In this document: positions 14,987-28,425 of the stretch, piece after piece
How the letters are laid out: each line of letters begins with the position of its first letter
How positions within the stretch are numbered: position 1 is the stretch's first letter
Assembly: GCF_020882245.1 (NCBI RefSeq)
Contig: NC_083598.1
Span: forward strand, 5,573,178 to 5,637,177
DNA from: Rhopalosiphum padi
Lineage: Eukaryota; Arthropoda; Insecta; Hemiptera; Aphididae
Length of the DNA: 64,000 nt
Reading direction: 5' to 3'
Notes under the pieces: model-generated
The model's input: only the letters and a program-made list of their open reading frames with translations
The model's database searches: none
Told to the model about the DNA's origin: nothing
Made by a program: the position numbers and the translations under genes

Positions 14987-15511
14987 GTAATCAAATGCTA
15001 TTCACAGTGTCAGTAAAACGAAACCTCTCATGCTGCATATTTTTTTTTACAACCCTTGTTATGATATTTTTTTTAGTTTTATAATTTTTAAACGCATCGA
15101 TATACTGACGACGTATCATCACTGCAAATCACTCTATTGCGACACAATGAAATATTATGTAATTAACGGGAATTATGTGATTCTCGGTATGTCTTCTACG
15201 AACGCTTGCTTGACAGATACCCAAAATCTACGGAATGTTCGTTAGAACTTCGTGATGCACTTGTGTCGACCTGCTAAACTCACCCGGTTACGAGTCCACA
15301 GTAAGTTAAGGGATTAGAACAAGACCTGTACAATACCACAAACCAATAAATATCGATCGTATAGTACAAAAACGGTCATCAGTTGTATACGAGTATAATA
15401 ATTACATACCGTACTACATCGACTGTATACAGATGAACGAGACATGACCTTTTCACTGTCTATAGCAAGACCGCGTACTATTAACGCTAGCCGACCATCA
15501 CGGCCACTTAC

Positions 15512-15571
15512 AAAATAGAAAAATGGTTTTCTTTGCAATTCGTCAGTTTCAATTCCGTTTCTTTCGGCCAT
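15512..15571 (-). CDS. Candidate first coding exon on the minus strand (unrecognised)
   Basis: On the minus strand an ATG at 15571 with A at -3 and G at +4 begins 20 sense codons. The peptide starts MAERNGIETDELQRK. The codons are followed exactly in phase 0 by a strong donor, GTAAGT, at 15511-15506. Upstream on that strand is a run of 13 G (15586-15598) and a CpG-richer stretch to about 15.85 kb that could be a promoter. No further minus-strand exon was found downstream in the transcription direction, so this remains a suggestion. The region may also simply be a GC-richer spacer. Confidence 0.25.
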
Positions 15572-15585
15572 TTTCCAACCTCAAT

Positions 15586-15598
15586 CCCCCCCCCCCCC
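15586..15598. repeat. Poly-C tract (13 C)
   Basis: This is an uninterrupted run of 13 cytosines, unusual in such AT-rich DNA. It lies 14 bases upstream of the candidate minus-strand start codon, where the transcript would read as poly-G. Confidence 0.9.
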
Positions 15599-15599
15599 A

Positions 15600-18500
15600 C
15601 TGACAAGAAATATCCCCGTGGCGGTCAAGCGGGCTGACGCCGAAAACGTGTTTTTCGTACAAACCCAATTAAGTTTTTACTGTAGCTAGCACTACCGTAC
15701 GTGTACGATATTATAGCCCAAAGGAGGCGTGCATCGGTATACATATATAATAATATGTAAACGTTGCACGCACACGTCAAACATTGAATTACAGCAGCGT
15801 AGGTTGTGGCCGTGCTCAGCGCCCGAACCGTAAAAAACCAACCAAAGCATTTCACGGTAGCTATTTAGAAAATATTATATTATATATACAACCGTAATGT
15901 ATACAACCGAATAATGCAGGCCTTATAATATTATAGTACGTAGGTACATGTTTCGTTAGTACAATTTTATTTTTAATCATTCGAATATTTAATATGAATT
16001 ACCAACTCTGTAAATAATACGTTTGTTATATGAACTTACCGACACACAAGCGTACCTAAAGAATTATGTTTCTACGCAGTGATATTTTTTAATCGATTTA
16101 ATACGTTTTTTGTTTGGTTTTCATCTTGCATTTACGATGTTTTCTCAGCCGCTATCCGCTTTTGCCCAAGGGTTTATATCTTTATTTTTGATGTTAACAT
16201 TGTCTGCTACTTATTGTAACTACATATTATAGACTCAACAAATATAAAACAAATACTAATATATATATATATATATATATAAACCGTTGTAATAATAAAA
16301 AACAGTATATATAATATATATTTACACGAAATCCAATGTTGTTAAAACATAACGATATATTATGAGCTAATACCGATATTATGCAACCCTACGGAGGATA
16401 ACAATATTTTAAGTGTCCGTAAACGAATAATATTATAATGCATTTACACTACCAACCTATTGTTTAACCCGTGTCTGGACGACAGAATAAATTAATAATT
16501 ACGTAGGGGCTCAGTGTAATGTGCAAACTCGTATCTCTGCGTGAAATTGCTTGTTGTAGAATGCGTGTGCCTATATACACCATTAATATATTATTTAAAT
16601 TTCAAAAACCGTCTTGATTAAATAACGTTTAAATTCATAACACATATTTTTTCATAATTTATATTGTTCCTATCCATTAAATATGTGTGACTGAGTAAAT
16701 TATACATATTCAAAGTTGTCCACCAACAATCGTATTCAATCCGTTTAAATTTAAAATCAAATTAATATTTAAGTCTCCTACTGCTTGGCGTGTTATAACT
16801 TACAAGTATATTATTATATTTGTAAATTACGAATACGAGAGACTTACGTCTTACCGCAAAGCAGAGATCATCCGAAGAGACATGTCAGTATTAAAAACTT
16901 GTAAAAAATATACATAATTATATACTGAGCACCTTATTTTGACGCACCACTGTCGTAATTGACTAACAACTCGAGTAGTCGAGTAACGAGTGAAGTATCG
17001 GATCGAGAATTACCATCTTGAATTTACCATCTGCATCTTGTTCGGTTCAGCAAAATTGTATCGCTTTGATTCAAAATGGCTCTTTTTTCGAATTAAGCAT
17101 TTAAGCGCATCAGTGTGTCAAATAACTATTGCTAATCGGTGGTGACTGGTTTCGATTATATGAGACATCAATAAATAATGGTGTTCATTCATGACAGTTT
17201 TATTCGGTAGCTCAATATTATCGATATTTGTAACCTGTGGCATTCAATCGTTAATTATTTGAATATATTTTGGTAAATCTTATATTTATTATAAAATGCT
17301 TGAATAGTTTGATCTAAAGTTTTTTTTTTATCTGTTAAATCCATTTTATTAATACGTTCTTTAAACGCTGATGAACGACAAAAACGATGTTTTTAATAAG
17401 ATTACTTTTGGACGTAGGATTGTGGACTATGGAATTGAGCATTGAAAGTTCTTCAATACCATTTTTGTTGAATAATTGCCGCTCGCCCGCTCATGCTGAC
17501 TACTATACTATATAACTACGTTATATTGTATTTTAATTTAATTAGAGTTATTTATAAATAAATTTATGATCGTGTGCCGTTTTTTATAAACCTTACTAAT
17601 AAATACATAATAGCCACAATATTGTGGAAAACAAAGATATACAAATTACATTTACTAACAGATATTTAATTATTTTTATAATATAAAATCCTATACATTT
17701 CACAAATATTGTAACATGTGAGAAATTGTAAGTAGTAATGTGATGAAAATTTGGTAATATCGTCTGAAAATAAACACGTATATAATTGTTCACCTCAAAA
17801 TGAACATGGTTTAACACGCGGCTGTACTTAAAAAAGACCCCTGCAATTATATATATATTATATAAATTGTTTAATACATGCTATATGACTAAATACGAAA
17901 AAAAAATGTTAGTGTTATTTACTAGATATTTACTAGATTTAAGTAAACAGCAGCATTCAATATTATATAATTTAGATTTAGAATGTATTGAAATAATTAA
18001 ACGTAAATTAAATTAAGTTTTTTCCATAGCAGTGTTAAGTAAAAATATATTTATAATTATTAAAATATTAACATTATTAACTCAATTATTATTTAATATA
18101 TTATATTAATTATAATTTACGAATATGTTTATATAAAAATATCGCTTTTAAGTAGTCATAACTCAATAAAATGTGTTTTTTTTTTAATGAGACGTATTCA
18201 ATTTTTAGTATAAATGATTTATAATTTTATTAATTTGTTTATCTAATCATGGCATAATTTACTGAATGATGACAAACTTCGTAGGAAGTAATTATTCAGG
18301 TATCTTCGTAGTTCCGATATCATTTTCGCCTAAGGATAAACTCATTACGCATAATACTACTCTAAAGCATATTGTAATCGATTCGTTGGCATAGCGTATG
18401 AAAAAAGAAATTGAACTGCATTTCATTAGTGCCAAAACAATCTATATTCATTATGAAATTGAAAATCAAGTTTGATGCTTAATCATTTTGATGGTTTACA

Positions 18501-19560
18501 AGACTAACATGCTTGGTTAGTTTATTATTTTAGATAACATTTACCTAACACGCATGCGTGTGTGTATTAGTGTATATAATATATATTCAATCTCCTCTAT
18601 AACTATTTGTAACGTGATAAATTCCAGTTTATATACCTGCAATTTAAAGTATAATATATATATAATATATAAAAGTGTATTTACACTACACATTAGAACG
18701 CAACGAAATGGAACGATCATATATTTATACATTTAGGTACATTTATATATATATACATATATATAAATATATATAAGCTCTGTGCATCCCTAAGTATTTG
18801 GATTCTATTTTATTGATGATGAAATGTTATCACGAAAATCGAGATAGACTTACCTACTCTCGCGCATTAATACGTTTTTCTCGGGTATTATGCGATATGC
18901 TAATCTGGATTTTTTAGCAGTTCGCATATTAAATGTATTTCGAATTATTTCGTTTAATAGATAATTTAAATTATACAGTATAATACAATTTCAATTAAAA
19001 GATGTTAGCACTTTAAAAGCTATACATAGTACTCGAGAGTAAATAAAAATAATTTTTTTTCTCTAAAAATTGTGTAAACGAGTATATGAAATCCATTAAA
19101 AAATAATAATAATACAATAACTACTAAAAACAATGTGTTATATACTAAAATATTTAAAAATTCATAACAGTATAATATGATATTAAACAACGAAAAAATA
19201 TTTTCATATTTACTACTAATTATAAACCAACCATTGTATTAATAGGTATTATAGAATAGTAATAATACAATTATTTTAGATAAATAATTCATAATATTGT
19301 TAGAATGATTTAAATGTTTAAATACGTCTATTTAAACCATGTTCCACATTTTGAGTATTTTTCTTTCCTTATATAGTATTTTGAGGCAATATTTACTTAC
19401 ATTTTTAAATGAGAACAATTTTTTAATTTATCTGTAAATTGTTTATTGGATAATTTTTTTAATAATAAATTATGTTGATTTACCTAATTCAACATTTTAT
19501 CAAGGAGTTTTTCCGTTATATAATATTGAATCTAATATTTATTATACTTGGCCCACTTTA
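15600..19560. other. Mostly AT-rich sequence, GC-richer at its left edge
   Basis: 15600-15860 continues the CpG-richer patch upstream of the candidate minus-strand exon. The rest shows only microsatellites and chance ORFs. Around 16965-17000 there is a short imperfect palindrome, ACTCGAGTAGTCGAGT. Confidence 0.6.
16259..16281. repeat. (AT)n microsatellite
   Basis: This is a run of about eleven AT units. Confidence 0.9.
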
Positions 19561-19894
19561 ATAATTTATAAATATTGATGGATTAATTAAAATATGCATT
19601 TCTGAAATTTTAAAATGACTAACTCCTCATATATTTCAAAACTTTTTTTTTGGATCACTAATTTTCCTCAGTAAAAAAAATTAAATAACTCAGACTACCC
19701 ATTTTAATTTTTATAAGAGTTTTATTATTTAAAAAAATGAAAGTTTGTTTCTTAATAATATATTCCTTGTGGTTATAAAATCTCAAGAGTTTGAAAACAT
19801 GTCCTTAACGTATATTTAAAAATTAGATTTTGATTAACTGCATTATTGAGGAAGAAATGGAAGTGATCATGCTTGCATGGTGAATCGCCTTGTA
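19560..19894. mobile_element. Partial copy of the GTGATTCACC inverted-repeat family (right end)
   Basis: The segment ends GGTGAATCGCCTTGTA at 19879-19894, matching the right end of the 13.3-kb element. Internal text such as TTGATGGATTAATTAAAAT near 19575 resembles 13691-13710 in the same orientation. I do not see a matching left terminus, so this copy looks 5'-truncated or too diverged. Confidence 0.5.
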
Positions 19895-20929
19895 TATATA
19901 CATATATTAAAGTTAACAAACAATTTTCGATGAGGGTAGCCAAAGTGAACGTGAAAGGAAATATCTTAGATGGCATATTGATGGTTTGCATCATAAATCA
20001 TGAGAATATACACTTTTCGACGGGAAAAACATGTCTTTTAAAGTAGCGACAGTCACTGGTGTACAAAAGAGAACCAAGAAAAAAAATCGCAACCAAGAAA
20101 ATATTACAAGACGTATTGATGGGCATTAGTTACTACGACGACGGTCCAATGGTTTTAAGTTTTTAACGTTGTTTGATTGCAATTTAATACACATTGTAAT
20201 ATTCGCTATACTATAACTCAATTCACTATGAGCGAAATCGTATCAGCATTTTGTGTATTTTATTAGATGACTTTGATATAATATACATTCTATCAACGTA
20301 GTACGTACACAGTGACGATAAACGAATTATGAGCTAAAAGATTAACTCGATTTTACACTTGCTGCTCTACTGCCCGCTTCTCAGATATATTTGACAATTT
20401 ATATAAGAAACTGAAAAAGTAGTAATTTAATCAATTCAATTATAATAGTATGTTATTTTATACAATTTTTATTTATCTTTGTTCAATCAAACTCACATTT
20501 TACAACGCATAATATAAGTAGATTTTATAGGAATAGTATTATGTTGTAGTTTAATATGGCGGTGAAGTTCAAATTTATGGTGTGTATAACATAATATAAT
20601 ATCTATATATAAGTAAGTATACTTACGAAGAATTATTATACTAGGTATTATATACAATTGGTTGATTATTTTTAATTTATTAGTATTTATGTTCTTTTTC
20701 TGTAAAGTACATTGGTCTAGTAAATCAAATAAATAATTAAGGTAACCGTAAATAAATATACTTATATCATTATGAGATACTGTGTTTACCCGTTCGTAAC
20801 GCAAATATACAATTAAAATTCAGGCGCACAGCAGAATCTTCTGGATATTATATATTATACGAAACACCGAGACCGCAAACGGAACAATATTATTATACAA
20901 GAACATAATATATTAATAATCGCAGGTAA

Positions 20930-21420
20930 TCCGTTCGCTGTTATCAGGCCAGCACGTGGCGATCGGAAAGAAAATGGTAATAACTGAAAATTAAATAAAA
21001 TCTGTTTCTTTAAGAATGCTATTCGGTTTTGTGTCTCCCTCCCCTCTCCTCATTACGCCACATTCGCAGCCCGCGCGCTCAAAATGAGAAATCATCGGTG
21101 TGGATTAGAATTGTTAATGCAGAAAAGCTTCTAGGGAAATTTTCCACAACGTTCTTTATGTATAGATCCGTTGCCTCGTGATATATATTCATACACCCAC
21201 ACAACACTGATGTAACAGATGTACACGAGGCGACGGATAGAGGGATAATTTATGCCGTCCGGGAAAAATGGAGGCTTTTGCTCGTCGCACCGACTGGATA
21301 AACGACACGCCATTAATATGGACTACATATATGACCGCCACCGCCGCGCACCGTAAGGCGCACAACTACGACTGCTACCGCCGCGTAATACTTCTACTAC
21401 GTGTAACCTCTATACAGCGA
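20930..21420. other. CpG-richer patch, possible regulatory or leader-exon region
   Basis: Relative to its flanks this stretch is CpG-rich, with clusters such as GCCCGCGCGCTC near 21070 and CCGCCACCGCCGCGCACCG near 21337, plus a pyrimidine-rich CTCCCTCCCCTCTCC near 21037. The ORFs here are short and unconvincing. It resembles insect promoter-proximal or untranslated exon sequence but has no diagnostic motif. Confidence 0.25.
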
Positions 21421-24400
21421 TAACGCCGTAGTGCATTATTTTTTATTTTTGCAATCAGAATAAATCCATTGCTTTTTGGCATTCGTGTACTATCCGTGGT
21501 TATCTACTGCTAAATGGTTATCTATCAATTCAACGTAAACGATTCACCTCAAGACTCGATTACATATAAACAATATTTTATTAACACATTATTATCGTTA
21601 TCGTATTTTAAAGTAGATATTAACGATTTGTGAACTAAATATTAATGATTATATATACGAGTATATACACATTTTTTTTTCAACCTGGTTGTTATCAAGA
21701 ATAATAAAAAAAATAAACAAAATGGTCAATTAATAAATTATAATATACACTAAAAAATATACTGTATCTCGAGAACCGGCCGTAAATTATATCGTGTAAC
21801 TACTTATAAAATATATTTACTTTCATATTAAAACTTATATTTCATACATAAAATCACTATCGAATTTGACGTTAACTCCTTAAATGTATAATAACTATTT
21901 AATAGGCAATCAGTATTACAATATGAGAATAGATTATCATCACTTTGTCAACTCAACTATTCCTACGAAATAGTGTACTGATATTATGATTAGTTTATCT
22001 GTCGGTAAGTGGACGGGAGAAGTTGTAGAATCGTGGGCGTCAGAATATTTCATGTAAGCAACGAGTGGGCTAGAACACTCGATCCGATTTTCTATTCGCA
22101 AGTTTCAGTTATATGTTGAGATCGCCGGCAAAGTTATCAATGTTGGAAAAGTTTTTTGTTTGTGAGGTTTATCATTCCTAGTATCGGTTGTGATTGGTTA
22201 CGCTGTAACAGTATGCTGACAGAGAACGACACGCCTGCGTGATATTTATTGTCTTATATACATGTTATTCGTGTATGCTCATCCATCTTCGCACTTCCAA
22301 TCATATAAATCGTTGTATGTAGTTGTGTTAACTGTTCCGTAATAATGTGACTTGACTTAACTTTGTTGAATTATAAACAACAAAAAAAAAACAAAAAGAA
22401 TTGCATGTTTAAAATGATCACCGTAAATTTTAAAATGCATACTATTAACATCTATATTTTATCATAAACTAAATAGTTTTGTTCATTTGTGTGTTTAGGA
22501 TGTTATAAAAGTTGCTAAATTGTTGCTGTTGTTATTATATTGTTTAGTTTTATAGTATAATACGGACATTAAACTACTGCTACACGATTATATGGACACA
22601 ATAATATATCAACATATAAATTACTTACAGATACATAAGGGATAATGCTAAGTAATTTTTACGTTTTGTAAATAATATATTTAATATTTTAATAGTGCAT
22701 AATATTCAGTATAAAATTCTTGTAACATTTTTGTTAAATGGTACAAATTACATAAAACAAAACGAAAGTCGTAATATATGATGTATATATATATACAGTA
22801 CAATCATATACACCCATATAAAATATAACTAATTAGTTAAACGTTCTAATATTATATTTAAAATAACAACTAAAAAAATAAAGCCATTAACCTACTATTT
22901 TAGTTGTTTTTTTATTCAAGTTTCCTACTTGTTTGCATACTATATAATATAACATTCATATGTATATGTAAACTACTTGGTCGCACTCGAGTATACATTT
23001 TTCCGTCACAACGTATACGCATATTAATATATTATATTATTTTAATAATACCTACATGAGAATAACTTTTGTAATAATGTAGCACGCATAGAGCATGCGG
23101 ATGAACATTTCGAGTGATTAAGATAAAAAGTTTATCGTCATATTTTTTTCAACGCATGGTTCACCAAAGAACTTCTAAGTTTTAATTATAATTAATTGTT
23201 ATTATTAAAAACTAATTAATTTTATACCAAGACGAAGACATTTTTGATACTTACCAAATTCGTTAAAAATATTATTAAAAAATGAATGAGTAAACAAATA
23301 AATAATTTGTAATTTATTGAAATTACCTTTGAAAAGTTCTGTTTTTTGTTTTATGAAAAAAAAAACACGAATTAAAAAAATAATCCATTTTAATAAGTAA
23401 CCTACATAACCTAGGTTGTTAAGTTGAATAGCTTTTTAGAATAGTTATATATTTCTCCTCTAATATTATAATTTAATGTTTGTAATTTAATTTTTTTTAT
23501 GATTTTCTGAGTTCACATTATTCATAACAACATAATCCTTACCATGCATTGGGTCATTAAAAAAATTAAATATTACCCATATTATATTTTTATTCACATC
23601 GCTATATTCACTAAGTATTGAATTTATTTCAAGGATAAAGCTGAATAATAAAAACAAAAAATAAGTAGGAAGTCCGTCTGATGAATATAAGGTTTTGAAT
23701 TATTGGCATAGGTAATAAATTGTAATATATGTGTTAAAGTTGAGTTCGAAGAACAATTTATGAGAAATATTTTTACAAACATTTTAATCTAGACTATTTT
23801 TGTCAGCGAATTTTATAAAAAAAAAAACCTATGTTCATAATCATTCTTAAATGTTTTTCATTATCTCAAAATTATTCTGAATGAAGTATGGATATTTATT
23901 TTGTTAAAAAAAAAATAATAACTTTATTATTAATAGAATAATATTAAAGGTTCTACGATATATTTTTCGATAGTTGTTGAATTACAATAAAATCAGAAAA
24001 AATGTTTTATAAGAAATCAGCATAATATGTTTGAATATTCAATTTTATTAAAATTTTAACTTTAAATGCTAATTAAAATAGCTGTATTATGCAAAACTTT
24101 ATTTTAATTCCAATATAAAAACTTCTGCTGAATTGTGTAGTAAATTATCAAGCTTAGATATTCTATTTAAAATATTAATATTTAAACGACAAAACAATTT
24201 ATAAATTCTAAATTATGCTTATTACAAAATATGTTGTCTACAATTTTATTTCATATGCTTATAAGAAAAAAATTTTAGCAAATGTTATATAACAAAATGT
24301 GATATATTACTGTAAGAACAAATTATGATGACTTTTAATTAAATCGTTAACGTTTTTAAAAAAAAAATAATTTTATCAATGCATGTATGAAAAGAAGCCG

Positions 24401-27400
24401 ATTATTACAAATGGCTTTAATTATCTTATATTGTGTTAAAATATTTTTAAAATTATAAAATATCTAGATGCTAGAATATATTATTATAATTAATATTTAA
24501 TGGACATTTAATACATACAAGATATAAAAATAAATTCAGTCAAAAATTGATGTTTCGTAAATATTGCCTAGTGTAATCACTCATTACACTAAAAATATTT
24601 TTCAATTTTGTTTTGCTGGACATTAAACTAAAGTAATGAATCATAAATTCAAACGTTTTTATTCACAGATTAATTTACAAAAATCAGTCAAAAAATTGTT
24701 CAAAAGTCCCTCGTTGTGTAAAGATGTGTATTACAAGTCTTAAATATAAGTAACATTCATAACCATTTAAGCACTTATTTTATTTCTATTTATTTTGGTT
24801 AAAAATAATAAATAATAAGCATTCGTTTTATTAAGGAACCAAAGGTTACATACAAATCGTTAAAATCACGAAAATCCAAAAACTTAATACTTAAAGCCAC
24901 TATATAAAAACCACTTTTTTGAAGAAAAAAAGTAGTTTGCATGTTTTTGAGTTGAAAGATTTGTTTTTGGACCTTACATTTATCCAATTATGCATTGTTA
25001 GAACTCTTACCGAAACAGTTTACGCGTAAAAAAATGTGAAATGTTCGATATTTTTCTTGTTTTATTTGCCTTTGTCACTTTTTGTCAATTTGCAGCAAAA
25101 ATCAGATTTTATGTTATTTCAAGTGATTAGATCGTACGAAAGCTTCCACGAATGTGCTAGCGTGTTTATGTATACCTAATAAAACATTGATAACATTGGT
25201 AAAAAAAAACTAAGTTTTAAATATAATTTTCTGGGAATAAGTGTTTTTATAATAAAATAAAATAATACATCATAAATAGTGTATAAATTGTTACTTAATT
25301 ATTAAACCTATTATTTTGTGTGAAGAAGGAATACATTACGTAAAATTATAAATAAAGTCAAAGTTAACACATATTTTTTCAAAACTACCTAATTCTAATT
25401 TTGCCTATTTTGGGTTTAGAATACAAGTTGATAGATCAAAATTACTTGAAAATATCGATCAAACCAAATATGATATATTCATAGTAGCAATTACCATTAT
25501 ACAAATGAGTTGTGTTGTTCATGCGTAAAATACTGCTTGAAAAATTTTAAGTTATAGAAATTTATGATCCATTAGCTCATTTTAATGTCTCACAAAAAAT
25601 TGAAAAATATTTATAAGGTAATGAATGATAAAGAGTACTCTGTTTCCACTGACGTATTATATAAATGGGTGTGTGTTTTAATGTTTTATCAATTATTTTC
25701 AACACTATGGACTTATTTTTTATTGAAATGTTTGACTATTAAAATAATTTAATCTATATCTAATAAATATTTTATCATACACCACCTTCAATATCGAAGT
25801 TTAAAGAATTTGTATAGTAAAAAACGTGTATGCTGTCAAAAAAAAAAAAACCGTATTTTAAATACTAATAGATTCATCTCTTCACTCATAATTCAATAAT
25901 TTAATTTATGAACGAAATTAAATATCGTGCTGAAGAGACTCGTGAGAATATTAATATAATATTTATTATTTATGCACTGTTTAATGCAATCATAATATAT
26001 TATATTAAATTATTATATCAAGTATTTATAGTTTATCAAAGATTTAATATAAATTAAAAATTAAAATGCTTTTATGCTAAAATAGTAACTTATAAAATAT
26101 AGACATTGAATATGTTCGATAAAATGTTGGCCCAATAACACGTTTATGTAATCATATATATTATGTGTTTATTTTAATCACTGTCTTACTCGGTACAATT
26201 TTAATTTCATCTAAATTTTAATAGATTTTACTATATTAAATACTTGAAATATAATATGAAACATATCCACTTCGTCGTGGTAAATTATAATATGTAATAA
26301 TATATTGATGATTATTTGAAAATAAAAAATTTAAATAACATGGTATTATATTATTATTCTTATACAAATATTGCGTTTTAATAATTTTTCCATCGTACAG
26401 TAAATATGTAACGAATTAAAACTTTTGAAAAATAAAGTTATGTTGCTAAGCAATCTTATAGGTAACTTAAAACTACAAAATTTTTATAGTTTTTTCGCTC
26501 GCAATGTATTATAATGTTAGTGTAGTTACGTACCTGCTATTATAGTATTACATCGTTTACACAGTTAAAATGTTTATTTTATTTACTTTTCTGCTAGTTG
26601 TGTGTGTTTTTTGTTGTTGTTTTTTATCGAATTAATAAATAAATTGCAATAACTGAATAAAACTAAAAACCTTATTAATCCCATTGTAGTTAAAAATGCA
26701 TTTTAGAGTAAGCTGTAACGTAAATTTGTACAAAAACGATCCATTATACAATTAACAAACCCAATTTCATTACTTCTAAGCTATATAGGTCTATATCAAT
26801 CGATATACTGCAGTCGTTAACGTTACATTAATTGTTAGTTGTTGTAATAATTGTGAAAACATTAAACCCCTCAAAAAAAAAAATAATAAGTATAATTATA
26901 TTACGACAATAATTCATATCAATTCTGTTAAAAATATTCAAAAAAATAATCATTAATTATAAATTAAATTATGATATAACGGAAAAAATATCATAATTAT
27001 ATCTTATCCATTAATGTTATTTATTTATTTATGTTTTTTTTAAACGGGTCAATGCACAATAACAACTTTAAATAGAAGTATAACAACAAAGTATGTATTT
27101 CCAATTAAATACAAAACGATATAACATTTAAAACAATAAAAATAGTAAAGTATAATTTATGAAATAAACATAATAATATTATATTGTAAACATGTGCAAT
27201 AGAGTTAAAATTAAATAAATCTATTTGGTCATCATTAGTTAATCTCTTGATTCTATTTAAAGCCTTAAAGGTACCACCAGGATATGGTAATTATTTTTAC
27301 CATATTATTATATTATTCAGAATAATAATCTAGAGCCCATTGTTTTATAGTACCTATTTTAAGATTTTAAATTATCACAGCGAACACCGTTAGAACTATA

Positions 27401-27577
27401 ATACACTTCGACGAATTATTTTGAAACAATGTTGTATGTTATAGGTAACATACTATACGTACTATGTCTGTACACAATGTGGGCCGACCGTTGTTTATTA
27501 CATGTCTGCGAAAACGTCATCACTGCAGTTCATGACGTATCTATATATTTAAATGTACGTACGAATTGTATGTAGAG
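21421..27577. other. AT-rich sequence without recognisable genes
   Basis: A mildly GC-richer interval at 22.0-22.3 kb has no supportable ORF. Nothing else stands out. Confidence 0.65.
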
Positions 27578-27655
27578 ATGTCCTTAGAGAATTTACTAAT
27601 TATATAGACGCGTACTATTCATGTGTGTAAATATTAGTAAATCCTCTAGGGACAT
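27578..27655 (+). repeat. Near-perfect 23-bp inverted repeat, 32-nt loop (hairpin or tiny MITE)
   Basis: The arms are 27578-27600 and 27633-27655. Read as plus-strand RNA, 21 of 23 positions are Watson-Crick pairs, one is G-U and one is an A-C mismatch. The 78-nt size and long unbroken stem resemble a microRNA precursor. The loop is larger than usual, and pairing stops abruptly at the stem base. A very small palindromic MITE is the main alternative. Confidence 0.4.
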
Positions 27656-27954
27656 ATTATAATATGAATGTGCGTTTACAAAAACCAAAAATGCATATGA
27701 AAAAATATGTACGCTTTTAAATTTAACACGTCCAATACTTATGAGTGATATAATTTTTTTTGTATTTAATACTATAAAATTAGCGTAGCGTTTTACCGTT
27801 TACGAAGTCTATTTTCCATTACTCGATGTTTTTGAGTTTATACGACTACAATAGTTATATTTTATGGGAATAATTTCCGAGCCGAATTCAGTATAATAAT
27901 AATGAAACATTATTTTGTTATACATAGAATATCCACTCAGTTAATGTATAGTTC

Positions 27955-28425
27955 CATACAGATAAAAGCATTGTGATTAACAGAGTTAAATGCCTTGGAA
28001 AAATCTGCTTAGTTTACGTCAGAATCGTCATTAAAAGTACTATATATATTATATAGACTACAGAAGAGTGGGACATCGATGATTCCAAGACCACTTTGCT
28101 ATTAAGTCGATCTACATCAAGACGCAGCTTAGCATTTTCAGTTTTGAAGTCGGCTTAAGATTCGAATAATATAATGTTAAAATTTAAAAGTCATCCTTAA
28201 GTTCAGTTAACTATAATTCTAAGATATCTACTAGTGCGCTGGTACAAAATAAGAATTCATCATAGAATTCACAAAGAGTTGTCATGAGATCACTATTAGA
28301 TGGTAAATTAGCTTATTGGATGTTCGGAGAAGAGAGTAGTATTGGGGGTACTTCTCAAGAGCACTGAGATGATGTCGAGTAGTTGTTTGGGGTGCGCTGT
28401 TATTATGTGTAGTCAAATTACTCAT
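27955..28425 (-). pseudogene. Decayed non-LTR retrotransposon (LINE) fragment
   Basis: On the minus strand, an ATG at 28425 starts a stretch encoding a polar N-terminal segment. After frame changes it leads into a coiled-coil-like piece reading ENAKLRLDVDRLNSKV (about 28075-28125). At 27963-28010 the minus strand encodes ADFSKAFNSVNHNA, which matches the reverse-transcriptase motif FSKAFDSV of Jockey/I-type LINEs. Several stops and frame changes separate these parts, and the endonuclease region that should lie between ORF1 and the RT palm is missing. It is a dead, internally deleted copy. The limits are approximate. Confidence 0.6.
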
